From: Sneathiella sp. HT1-7
GTDB lineage: Bacteria > Pseudomonadota > Alphaproteobacteria > Sneathiellales > Sneathiellaceae
Length of the DNA: 64,000 nucleotides
Direction of reading: 5' to 3'
Assembly: GCF_020731145.1 (NCBI RefSeq)
Contig: NZ_JAJFZN010000003.1
Coordinates: 124,001 to 188,000, forward strand
Shown piece by piece: positions 1 through 7,668 of the stretch (within the stretch, counting starts at the first letter, position 1; each line of letters opens with the position of its first letter). The notes under the pieces were generated by a model that saw only the letters and a list, made by a program, of their open reading frames with translations, was not told where the DNA came from and did not search any database. The translations under genes were made by a program, and so were the position numbers.

Positions 1-779
1 ACAAGCGGGTTGAACCGGCAGAAATGAAGAAGCTTATTAATGAACGAACGATTGCCATGGTCGGTTCTGCGCCCTGCTTTCCGCATGGGGTTGTTGATCC
101 GATTGACGAATTGAGTGCAATTGCTTTGGATGCGGGCATTTGGTTACATGTGGATGCCTGTGTTGGCGGGTGGATTGCCCCGTTTTTTACGCGGATTGGG
201 CGCCCGACACCCCATTTTGATTTTCGATTTGAAGGGGTCCGGTCCATTTCGGCCGATTTACATAAATTCGGATTTTGCCCCAAACCGGCATCGACGGTTT
301 TCTATCGGGATGCTGCCGATCTGGAGCGTGCGACGTTTAAATCCAATTCCTGGCCAAACGGACCGTTTGAAACGCCAACTCTTGTTGGCACAAGACCCGG
401 AGGTGCAGTTGCTGGAGCCTGGGCTGTACTTAACCATCTGGGGACAGAAGGCTATGAAGACGCGGCACGCCGGCTTGCCGAGATGACAGATCAGTATTGC
501 GAGGGTATCTGCAATATCGAAGGGTTGGAGCTTTGGGCTAAACCCGATCTTTCAATTATCAATTACGGCTCGAAAGAGGTCGATATTTTCCTTGTATCTG
601 AAAAGATGATGAGCCGTGGATGGCTTTCTGGCCTGACCCGCGAACCCAAGGGAATGCATGCGATGATGTCCCTTCTACATGATGGCGCCCGCGATGCATT
701 TTTGAAAGACTTGCGCGATTGCGTGGAACTGGCCCGTAAAGATCCGAATGCTGAAACCAACATTCAGGCCAAGTACTAG
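1..779 (+). CDS. PLP-dependent decarboxylase/lyase, sphingosine-1-phosphate-lyase-like (5' truncated)
   Basis: The reading frame is open from base 3, so the gene begins before the window; the ATG at 24 is internal. The visible 258 codons are the C-terminal part of a fold-type I PLP enzyme of the group II decarboxylase / sphingosine-phosphate lyase family. HVDACVGGW carries the aspartate that pairs with the pyridine nitrogen, and SADLHKFGFCPK carries the Schiff-base lysine (codon at about 271). The family cleaves or decarboxylates amino-group substrates in the cytosol. The substrate cannot be read from the sequence. It converges on the TetR gene that ends at 788, only 8 bases away, so there is no room for a long terminator. 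A plain group II amino-acid decarboxylase is the main alternative. Confidence 0.85.
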   Translation, partial: KRVEPAEMKKLINERTIAMVGSAPCFPHGVVDPIDELSAIALDAGIWLHVDACVGGWIAPFFTRIGRPTPHFDFRFEGVRSISADLHKFGFCPKPASTVFYRDAADLERATFKSNSWPNGPFETPTLVGTRPGGAVAGAWAVLNHLGTEGYEDAARRLAEMTDQYCEGICNIEGLELWAKPDLSIINYGSKEVDIFLVSEKMMSRGWLSGLTREPKGMHAMMSLLHDGARDAFLKDLRDCVELARKDPNAETNIQAKY

Positions 780-787
780 GCCATATC

Positions 788-1438
788 TTAAGCGTGGCTT
801 TGCAATAATGCGTCTACTCCTGCCGTGCAGAAATCAACAAGCTGATCGATTTCTGCACGCGGCATATCTGGGCTAAGGGTTTCAATCCGCCAGGCGGAGT
901 TAAAGAATGCCAGCATGGCGGCAACGGAAAAAATCTGGCCGATCGCCGCCATCTGCCGAGATGCCTTAGGGTAGAGCTTCAGAATTTCATCCAGAAACCG
1001 ATGGGTTGTCGGATCAAAGCACTCAATTGCAAGTTCCCGCCAACGAGCGTCCGCAGAAACATGGGCTACAAGGCGGCCGTAAGAAATCCACTGATCGCTA
1101 TCATCCTTCACCAGTTTTAAATAAGCGCGGAAAAAACAATCAAGAATATCTTTCAGTGTGACATCTGGCTGCTCAATTAAGACATCCAGATCGTTAATAC
1201 GGATATCAGATAACTTTGTGGCGCGGCGCCTGACAACTTCACAAAACAGGGCTTCCTTGCTAGTTCCATGATGATGAACAAGGCCAACGGGAACTTTTGC
1301 CTGCGCGGCGATATCCCGAAGCGATGCGCCATCAAATCCATGCTCCGCAAAGGTTTTTTCTGCGGCATCCAGAATCCGTTTCCGGGTTTGTAACGACCTG
1401 ACGGAAGGGGCCCTTTTTCGCGGAGCTTGTGTCGGCAT
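788..1438 (-). CDS. TetR/AcrR family transcriptional regulator
   Basis: This 216-residue protein has a typical TetR N-terminal helix-turn-helix: TRKRILDAAEKTFAEHGFDG followed by SLRDIAAQAKVPVGLVHHH (about residues 18-57), then a divergent all-helical ligand domain. It is divergent from the flavin monooxygenase gene with only 69 bases between the two starts. That gap contains an imperfect 16-bp palindrome (1470-1485), so it most likely represses the monooxygenase operon and itself. The basic N-terminus (PRKRAPSVR) is common in such proteins. The ligand is unknown. Confidence 0.9.
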   Translation of the reverse strand: MPTQAPRKRAPSVRSLQTRKRILDAAEKTFAEHGFDGASLRDIAAQAKVPVGLVHHHGTSKEALFCEVVRRRATKLSDIRINDLDVLIEQPDVTLKDILDCFFRAYLKLVKDDSDQWISYGRLVAHVSADARWRELAIECFDPTTHRFLDEILKLYPKASRQMAAIGQIFSVAAMLAFFNSAWRIETLSPDMPRAEIDQLVDFCTAGVDALLQSHA

Positions 1439-1469
1439 TTCTTTCCCTGAAAAAATCTATTGCCTTATT

Positions 1470-1485
1470 TTGTACATTTGTTCAA
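1470..1485. promoter_or_regulatory. Candidate TetR operator between divergent genes
   Basis: TTGTACATTTGTTCAA follows the symmetric pattern TTG-N-ACA-NN-TGT-N-CAA, with 12 of 16 positions in matching symmetry. It lies midway between the starts of the TetR gene (1438, minus) and the monooxygenase (1508, plus), where a self-regulating TetR site is expected. The assignment is inference from position and symmetry. Confidence 0.4.
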
Positions 1486-1507
1486 TCTAAAGAGCAACGG
1501 AGGAAGC

Positions 1508-2821
1508 ATGAAAAATACAAAAAAACGCTACGCCCTCATTGGCGCGGGTCCAATGGGTTTGGCAATGGCAAAAGTGCTAAAAGAGCAGGGGATTCCCTTT
1601 CAGGGATTTGAGGTGCATTCGGATGTTGGAGGCCTGTGGGATATCGACGGGCGGAAGTCCACGATGTATGAAACCGCGCATTTGATCTCCTCCAAGAAAA
1701 TGACGGAATTCACAGATTTCCCCATGAAGGAGAGGGTGGCAGAATATCCTTCTCATCGCGAGATGAAAGCATATTTCAGTGAATTCGCGGATTATTACGA
1801 TCTTCGGAAGGAATATCTGTTTAACGCCGAAGTTTTAAAGACTACTCCGCTCGGTCAGTCGGGGGAGGGGTGGCAAGTCACCTGGCAGGACGATGAGGGA
1901 GAAAAGAGTGAGAAATTTGCGGGCATCCTGATCGCCAATGGTACGCTTTCGGAACCGAACCTGCCTGAGTTTCCCGGCTCATTCGAAGGTGAGATGATCC
2001 ATTCCTGTGAATATCGTTATCCCGAGCAATTCAAAGGTAAGCGTGTTCTGGTTGTCGGAGCGGGCAATTCTGGCTGTGATATTGCGGTGGATGCCATTCA
2101 CCATGGTCTCAGTTGCGATCTTTCAATGCGGCGCGGATATTATTTTGTTCCGAAATATGTGTTCGGAAAGCCGGCCGACACACTTGGTGGGATGATTAAA
2201 CTGCCTATGTGGTTAAAACGGCGTATCGATGGAATGATCTTAAGATGGTTCGTTGGAAACCCACAGAAATACGGCTTTCCGAAGCCTGACTATCAGCTTT
2301 ATGAAAGTCACCCGATCGTTAATTCATTGGTGCTTTATCATGCCGGGCATGGGGATATCCAGATTCATCCCGATATTGAGCGGATTGATGGAAAGTCGGT
2401 TTATTTTAAGAATGGAAGTGTCGGCGAATATGACATGATCCTGGCCGCAACAGGATACAAGCTGCACTATCCTTTTATTGATCAGGAATTGCTCAACTGG
2501 CAGGGAAATGCACCACACTTGTATCTGAATGCCTTACATCCGGAACGGGACGATTTGTTTGTTCTTGGTATGGTTGAGGCGAGCGGCCTCGGCTGGCAGG
2601 GGCGTCATGAACAGGCGGAAATGGTTGCGAGATATATCAAGGGGCTGATGCTGGATGCACCTGCGGCCAAGGAATTGAAGGCTGAAAAATCAAAAGGGTT
2701 TCTTCGGGCAACCGGAGGAATGAATTACATCGATCTGCCGCGTATGGCCTATTATGTCGACAAGGCTACCTATCTCAAGTCGGTCAAAAACTGGATCCAG
2801 CGGCTTAAGGAGACAGGATAA
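1508..2821 (+). CDS. Flavin-containing monooxygenase (FMO/BVMO-like)
   Basis: The ATG at 1508 is chosen because GGAGGAA lies 4-9 bases upstream; a frame extension to 1460 would run into the operator region. The 437-residue protein has an N-terminal FAD motif (GAGPMG, residues 12-17), a second dinucleotide motif for NADPH (VVGAGNSG, near residue 180), and between them FEGEMIHSCEYR, matching the FMO fingerprint FxGxxxHxxxY. Such enzymes add one oxygen atom to soft nucleophiles (N or S) or to ketones using NADPH and O2 in the cytosol. The stop overlaps the start of the next gene by one base (TAATG), so it heads an operon with a BASS-type carrier, an epimerase and an SDR. The carrier suggests a steroid-like or other organic anion substrate, but that is only context. 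Confidence 0.9.
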   Translation: MKNTKKRYALIGAGPMGLAMAKVLKEQGIPFQGFEVHSDVGGLWDIDGRKSTMYETAHLISSKKMTEFTDFPMKERVAEYPSHREMKAYFSEFADYYDLRKEYLFNAEVLKTTPLGQSGEGWQVTWQDDEGEKSEKFAGILIANGTLSEPNLPEFPGSFEGEMIHSCEYRYPEQFKGKRVLVVGAGNSGCDIAVDAIHHGLSCDLSMRRGYYFVPKYVFGKPADTLGGMIKLPMWLKRRIDGMILRWFVGNPQKYGFPKPDYQLYESHPIVNSLVLYHAGHGDIQIHPDIERIDGKSVYFKNGSVGEYDMILAATGYKLHYPFIDQELLNWQGNAPHLYLNALHPERDDLFVLGMVEASGLGWQGRHEQAEMVARYIKGLMLDAPAAKELKAEKSKGFLRATGGMNYIDLPRMAYYVDKATYLKSVKNWIQRLKETG

Positions 2822-3723
2822 TGGGTGCTATTGACGATGTTGTCTTGAATTTCAGCCCGGGTTCCATGCTGATCCTGAATGCGGTGCTGGCCATCGTCAT
2901 GTTTTCCATTGCGCTTGACCTGACACCGCAGGATTTTCATAAGCTCCGCCGGGCACCGAAACCCCTCCTTGTGGGGCTGTTTTCCCAGTTTATTGTGCTG
3001 CCCGTGCTGACATTTTTGATGGTGTGGATGTTGCAGCCCAGACCGTCCATTGCGCTTGGACTCATTCTGGTTGCGGCTTGCCCCGGAGGAAATATCTCCA
3101 ACTTTATTACCCATCGGGCCGGAGGGAATTCTGCCCTTTCTGTTTCCATGACCGGGATCGCGACGATCGCAGCTATTTTGATGACCCCGCTGAATGTCGC
3201 GTTCTGGGGTAACCTCTATCCACCAACACGGGAAATCCTGCAACAAACATCGCTCGATCCGTTTCAGATCGCCATCACCGTCGGGTTTATGCTGGTATTG
3301 CCTCTTATCCTTGGGGTGCAATGTAACCTTCGGGCGCCGGTGCTGACGGCCCGGATCAGACGGCCGCTTCAGTGGCTGGCCATGGCAATTTTTATCAGCT
3401 TTATTGCCTTGGCGCTCGCGGCGAACTGGACATTTTTCCAGCAATTTGCCGGTGCTGTGGCCGGGCTGGTGATCTTGCATAATGCTCTTGCCCTCACAGG
3501 TGGATGGAGCACCGCAACCCTTGCCCGATTGTCACCCTATGACCGGCGTGCTGTGACAATTGAAACCGGTATCCAGAATTCTGCGCTGGGCCTTGTCCTG
3601 ATATTCGCCTTTTTCCACGGGCTTGGTGGCATGGCCGTAACGGCGGCTTTCTGGGGGATTTGGCATGCGATTTCCGGCCTTGGCCTGGCCATGTATCTTT
3701 CCCGGACGGAGGCAGCGCGATGA
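2821..3723 (+). CDS. Bile acid:sodium symporter (BASS) family transporter
   Basis: This 300-residue, strongly hydrophobic protein has about nine or ten membrane segments. It contains the family-typical stretch CPGGNISNFITHRAGGNSAL (near residue 83), followed by SVSMTGIATIAAILMTPLN, the crossover region that holds sodium ions in BASS proteins. It would sit in the inner membrane and move an organic anion with sodium. The start overlaps the monooxygenase stop by one base, and its own stop overlaps the next start as ATGA, so it is translationally coupled on both sides. Bacterial BASS proteins carry bile acids, pantoate, pyruvate and other anions, so the substrate is open. Confidence 0.9.
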   Translation: MGAIDDVVLNFSPGSMLILNAVLAIVMFSIALDLTPQDFHKLRRAPKPLLVGLFSQFIVLPVLTFLMVWMLQPRPSIALGLILVAACPGGNISNFITHRAGGNSALSVSMTGIATIAAILMTPLNVAFWGNLYPPTREILQQTSLDPFQIAITVGFMLVLPLILGVQCNLRAPVLTARIRRPLQWLAMAIFISFIALALAANWTFFQQFAGAVAGLVILHNALALTGGWSTATLARLSPYDRRAVTIETGIQNSALGLVLIFAFFHGLGGMAVTAAFWGIWHAISGLGLAMYLSRTEAAR

Positions 3724-4670
3724 CCGATAAAACGGTTGTCCTCGTCACTGGTGCCGCTGGCATGGTGGGGCGGGCTCTGCTCGAAGAACTCGCGGACAAT
3801 ATAAAATATCAAACTATCGCGACAGATATATCGCCGCTGGATGACCTGCCAGCAGGGATTGAGTTTCAAAAGCTGGATGTGACCACCAATGACCCGGCTC
3901 TGGTAATCAGCGATGTCCGGCCTGATGTCATTGTCCATCTGGCCTCTATTGTGACGCCGCCAAAGGGAACGGGGCGTGATTTTGCCTATCAGGTAGATGT
4001 TGAAGGAACGCGGAAAATTCTCGAGGCGGCGATCGTTGCTGATGTTCGGCGACTGGTCGTAACGTCCTCCGGCGCAGCATATGGTTATCATGCAGATAAT
4101 GCCGTTCCGCTTCAAGAGAGTGACCCCATTCGCGGAAATGAGGAATTTGCCTACTCACATCATAAAAGACTGGTTGAGGAGATGCTGCGAGAGGCGCGCG
4201 AAGCGACACCTCAGCTTGAGCAGGTGGTTTTTCGGGTGGGAACTGTGCTCGGGGTGGGAACGGAGAATCAGATCACGGCTCTGTTTCATAAACGACGCCT
4301 GCTGGCGATACAGGGATTTGAAAGTCCGTTTGTCTTTATCTGGACCCGTGATCTTGCGCGTATCTTGAAGCGGGCGGCAGGGGATGGTCCTGCGGGCATC
4401 TTTAATGTTGCAGGTGACGGTGCACTTGGCATTAGCGATCTTGCTCATCTACTCCAAAAGCCGATTTTTACGCTCCCTGCATGGGTCTTGAAAGCGGCCC
4501 TCGCGATAGCGCAGCCGCTTGGCCTGACGCAATATGGTCCAGAGCAGGTTAAATTCCTGCAGTATCGTCCGGTTCTGGATAACCAAAAGCTGAAGGATGA
4601 ATTCGGTTATATGCCCGAATTAACAAGCCGAGAGGTTTTCTCCCTATGGCAGAAGGCCGCGGGCCTATGA
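3720..4670 (+). CDS. NAD-dependent epimerase/dehydratase (extended SDR)
   Basis: The ATG at 3720 overlaps the upstream stop as ATGA and is preferred over an in-frame start at 3660. The 316-residue product begins with the Rossmann motif TGAAGMVG (residues 10-17) and has the catalytic YSHHK motif (Tyr near residue 145) after VVTSSGAAYG. This is the extended short-chain dehydrogenase architecture used for sugar-nucleotide epimerases and for 3-beta-hydroxysteroid dehydrogenase-like enzymes. Its place between a BASS carrier, an FMO and a classical SDR suggests oxidation of a hydroxylated substrate rather than nucleotide-sugar chemistry. That reading is inference. Confidence 0.88.
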   Translation: MTDKTVVLVTGAAGMVGRALLEELADNIKYQTIATDISPLDDLPAGIEFQKLDVTTNDPALVISDVRPDVIVHLASIVTPPKGTGRDFAYQVDVEGTRKILEAAIVADVRRLVVTSSGAAYGYHADNAVPLQESDPIRGNEEFAYSHHKRLVEEMLREAREATPQLEQVVFRVGTVLGVGTENQITALFHKRRLLAIQGFESPFVFIWTRDLARILKRAAGDGPAGIFNVAGDGALGISDLAHLLQKPIFTLPAWVLKAALAIAQPLGLTQYGPEQVKFLQYRPVLDNQKLKDEFGYMPELTSREVFSLWQKAAGL

Positions 4671-5425
4671 AAACGGCAGTGATTACAGGCGGCGCAGGCG
4701 GGTTGGGGCAGGCCTTGTCGCGGGACTTGCAGGTAAGGAGGTGGCGTGTGGTACTCATCGATCTCGATGTCAGTCGTTTGCAGACAACGGATACGCAGAG
4801 CCTCGTGGAGTGCGACCTTACCGATCCTGTGCAACTCAAACATGCGGCCGAGGGGATTATCGCGCAATATGATGCTATCGATCTCGTCATTTACAATGCC
4901 GGGATTACACAGATCGGTGCGTTTGAAGATCAAAGCGATCTCAGCCATCGAAAGGTGTTTGAGATCAATTATTTTGCGGCCGTTTCTCTTGCGCACTTAC
5001 TTTTGGATGCCATTCGGCGGGCGAAAGGAACGCATCTGGCGATTTCATCCGTCGCTGGCTTTGCGCCGCTCTATCACCGGACGTCCTATGCGGCATCAAA
5101 GCACGCGCTTGAAGGGTTCTTTAAATCTTTACGCTCCGAAGAAAAGATACACGGTGTTCATGTGCAGATTGCCGCGCCCTCATTTGTCGCGACCAATATC
5201 GGGAAAGCGGATCGTCAACCGGATGGAATAGCCCGGCCCGGGTCTGCCTCAGATGGCAAGGATTATATGACAGCGGACGCCGCGGCGACAGAGATTATGC
5301 GTGGATTTGACCGGGCACAGCCGATGATTCTGGTGGGCCGGGTCGCGCGCCTTTCCTGGTGGATTAACCGCATCTCACCGCGTCTTTACCAGTGGCTGAT
5401 GGAACGGGAGATATCTGGTAGCTAG
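4667..5425 (+). CDS. Short-chain dehydrogenase/reductase (classical SDR)
   Basis: The start at 4667 overlaps the upstream stop (ATGA) and puts the cofactor motif TGGAGGLG at residues 7-14. The 252-residue protein has the NAG motif in YNAGITQIG, the catalytic serine in AISSVAGF, and YAASK (Tyr near residue 141). The basic and acidic residues after the second strand (VVLIDLDVSR) favour NAD over NADP. It would interconvert a hydroxyl and a keto group. It is the last gene of the FMO operon; 112 bases separate it from imuA. The substrate is unknown. Confidence 0.9.
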   Translation: MKTAVITGGAGGLGQALSRDLQVRRWRVVLIDLDVSRLQTTDTQSLVECDLTDPVQLKHAAEGIIAQYDAIDLVIYNAGITQIGAFEDQSDLSHRKVFEINYFAAVSLAHLLLDAIRRAKGTHLAISSVAGFAPLYHRTSYAASKHALEGFFKSLRSEEKIHGVHVQIAAPSFVATNIGKADRQPDGIARPGSASDGKDYMTADAAATEIMRGFDRAQPMILVGRVARLSWWINRISPRLYQWLMEREISGS

Positions 5426-5507
5426 ACGTTAAACCATATCCTCCCCTTATCATTTTTATAGGATTAATGCGGCAACAGTTTTTTACTCTGTATGTAACTT
5501 TGTATAA

Positions 5508-5522
5508 GAACAAAAAGAGAAC
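5508..5522. promoter_or_regulatory. LexA/SOS box (GAAC-N7-GAAC)
   Basis: GAACAAAAAGAGAAC is an exact GAAC-N7-GAAC direct repeat, the complement of the alphaproteobacterial LexA operator GTTC-N7-GTTC. It ends 15 bases before the imuA ATG. The three genes that follow are the classical LexA-controlled mutagenesis cassette of this class, so position and content agree. Confidence 0.88.
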
Positions 5523-5537
5523 ATATGAGAGAACGTC

Positions 5538-6203
5538 ATGCGGTATGAAACATTAAGAGAGCAGATTATTGCGCTGGAGCTTGGCCGGCGGGAGCGTCAA
5601 TTTATACCGATCGGACTGTCCGCGATTGATGATGCTTTGCAGGGAGGGCTGGATCTTGGCGCCATGCATGAGGTCACAGGACCTGCGGCTGTTTTTTTTA
5701 CGCAAATGATCCTGCGGCAAAAAAGGGGTGGAGCGTTCTGGTTGGCAACCAGCAGCCCGAATGAGGAATACTATCCGCCGGGAATGGCGCAATACGGCGG
5801 CCAACCGGAAGAGGTTATCTCAGTTTGTCTGCCGGACACAAAGGACTTGCTGAAGGTCGCCTATGAAGTGTTGGCCGCGAATGTGGTGGGCTGCGTGCTG
5901 CTTGAAGTGCAAAAACCGCTCACCCAGACGCAAATGCGAAAACTTCAGATCGCCGTGCAGAATACTGACAGCTTGGGTCTTGTTACCAGGGGTGCGCATA
6001 CGGGCACAACCTCCCCGGAGCGTGAAAGCGCCTGTGGGTCGGCAATTACCCGCTGGTATGTAACGGTCGTCGATTGGTCTCATGAGAAAACGCAGATCGA
6101 GCTATATCTTGTAAAGAACCGGCGCGGTTCCCCATGCCGCTGGATCGTGGAGATTGACCATGCAACGTATGATTTGCATCTGGTTTCCGTTTCTGGAGAG
6201 TGA
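5538..6203 (+). CDS. imuA: ImuA, RecA-like SOS mutagenesis accessory protein
   Basis: This 221-residue protein has the organisation of ImuA (SulA/RecA-fold, no known enzymatic activity): an N-terminal GLSAIDDALQGGLDLGAMHEV segment like RecA, but the Walker A position reads GPAAVFFTQ, without the GK[ST] needed for ATP binding. A GAGAG ribosome site lies 6 bases before the ATG. It is first in the imuA-imuB-dnaE2 operon and directly behind an SOS box. It overlaps imuB by 44 bases. Its known role is to support ImuB and DnaE2 in error-prone bypass of DNA lesions. Confidence 0.9.
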   Translation: MRYETLREQIIALELGRRERQFIPIGLSAIDDALQGGLDLGAMHEVTGPAAVFFTQMILRQKRGGAFWLATSSPNEEYYPPGMAQYGGQPEEVISVCLPDTKDLLKVAYEVLAANVVGCVLLEVQKPLTQTQMRKLQIAVQNTDSLGLVTRGAHTGTTSPERESACGSAITRWYVTVVDWSHEKTQIELYLVKNRRGSPCRWIVEIDHATYDLHLVSVSGE

Positions 6204-7665
6204 ACGGCTGATCCGGCAAAATCATGATCTCGCGACGAGGCCGTTTGCCCTGGTCATGCGGGAAGCAAACCGTGCCTTTGTCTCTGCCTTGAGCCGGAAT
6301 GCTGGAAATATGGGATTCGCTCCGGGCATGAGCCTCGCCGATGTGCGCGCTGCCGCACCTGATATGCTCTATTTTGATGCGGACCCAATGCGGGATATTC
6401 GCTGTTTGCAGGGGCTGCTGCGCTGGGCCAGCCGGTTCACGCCCCGCGTATCCCGGGGCGGCGGGCATAATTTATATCTCGATATTGCGGGCGCGAGCCA
6501 TCTGTTCGGCGGAGAAGATGTTCTTCTGGAGAAAATAGAAACACAGTTGGAGGACTTCGGATTTACGACCCGACTTGCCCTCGCGGACAGTAAGGCCGCC
6601 GCCTGGGGTTTCACTCACTTTGGAAGCACCAAAAGCAATATTACGACGGAGAGATTAGAAGGGGCGGCACGCGAGTTGCCTGTCGAGGCATTGCGGTTGT
6701 CCTATGCGTCCACCGCGCTTTGCCAGCGACTGGGGCTGAAAAAAATCGGAGAGTTGACCAAGCTGTCCCGCGTGGCCCTGACCAGTCGACTAGGCTTGGA
6801 CGGAGTGTGCCGGATAGACCGGTTCTTTGGGCGGACAGCGGAGGTCACGGAATTTGCGCGCCATAAGAAGCGGTTGATTGAAGAGGAGCAGTTTTTTGAC
6901 CCGCTGGCGACAAATGCCGGGGTGGAGGCGGCGTTGGAAAGAATGCTTGAAAAGCTGTGCCAACGCCTGTCGGGAATGCGGCAAGGGGTGCGCAAATCGC
7001 AATTACAGCTGGATCGGGTGGATCATGAAACCATGTTCTTTTCCATTCAACTCACCCGGCCGAGTATTGATGTGAATCTTTTGAAGCGATTGTTTTTGCA
7101 CCATTTTGACCAGATTGACGTGGGCTTTGGCATAGACCGTCTTATTCTGGTCGCAGAGCAGGTGGCGCCGCTTTCCTGTCACCAATTGTCATTGGAGAAT
7201 AGTCAAACCCAGAACCGGGAGCAGGATCTGGAAAAACTGATCAATGAACTCTCAAACATGGTCGGTGCCCGGTACGTTCAGCGGTTCTTTCCAGTCGACA
7301 GCCATATCCCGGAGCGGACTTTTAGCCGGGTGGCCGCGCTGTACGCCTCCCGATTGGAAGAATGGCAATCACCGTCCGGCACGCGACCGCTTCGAATTTT
7401 GAAGAAGCCGGTGTCTGTTCTCTTGCGTGACGGCATTGAGAAGATGGCGCCTGAAACAGTTTTCTGGCACGGCCGGAAATGCCATTTGACGCCACTATCG
7501 GGGCCAGAACGGATAGAGCCGGACTGGTGGCGGGATGATCCCGACTGGCGGAGCGGGGGGCGTGATTACTGGTGGGCAAAAGCCGATTTTGGGGCGTTGC
7601 TCTGGCTCTATCGGGTGTCAGATGAAGAAAAGACTCAATGGTTTGTTCACGGGTTGGGAAGTTGA
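6160..7665 (+). CDS. imuB: ImuB, Y-family-polymerase-like SOS mutasome protein
   Basis: The ATG at 6160 (501 residues) has GGAG eight bases upstream and gives the usual ImuB start MQRMICIWFPFLESERL; a TTG at 6154 is possible. The fold follows Y-family polymerases, but the two metal-binding motifs are lost. The first acidic motif is replaced by IWFPF, and the SxDE motif reads NLYLDIAGASHLF, as in other ImuB proteins. So it should act as an adaptor rather than a polymerase. QLSLEN near residue 340 is a plausible beta-clamp-binding motif. It overlaps the end of imuA and is followed three bases later by dnaE2, consistent with one SOS-induced transcript. Confidence 0.9.
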   Translation: MQRMICIWFPFLESERLIRQNHDLATRPFALVMREANRAFVSALSRNAGNMGFAPGMSLADVRAAAPDMLYFDADPMRDIRCLQGLLRWASRFTPRVSRGGGHNLYLDIAGASHLFGGEDVLLEKIETQLEDFGFTTRLALADSKAAAWGFTHFGSTKSNITTERLEGAARELPVEALRLSYASTALCQRLGLKKIGELTKLSRVALTSRLGLDGVCRIDRFFGRTAEVTEFARHKKRLIEEEQFFDPLATNAGVEAALERMLEKLCQRLSGMRQGVRKSQLQLDRVDHETMFFSIQLTRPSIDVNLLKRLFLHHFDQIDVGFGIDRLILVAEQVAPLSCHQLSLENSQTQNREQDLEKLINELSNMVGARYVQRFFPVDSHIPERTFSRVAALYASRLEEWQSPSGTRPLRILKKPVSVLLRDGIEKMAPETVFWHGRKCHLTPLSGPERIEPDWWRDDPDWRSGGRDYWWAKADFGALLWLYRVSDEEKTQWFVHGLGS

Positions 7666-7668
7666 CAG

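Noticed and set aside
2770-3480. 236-codon open frame on the minus strand
   Set aside because: It lies antisense to the clear BASS transporter gene, has a His/Gln/Arg-rich low-complexity product and no family resemblance.
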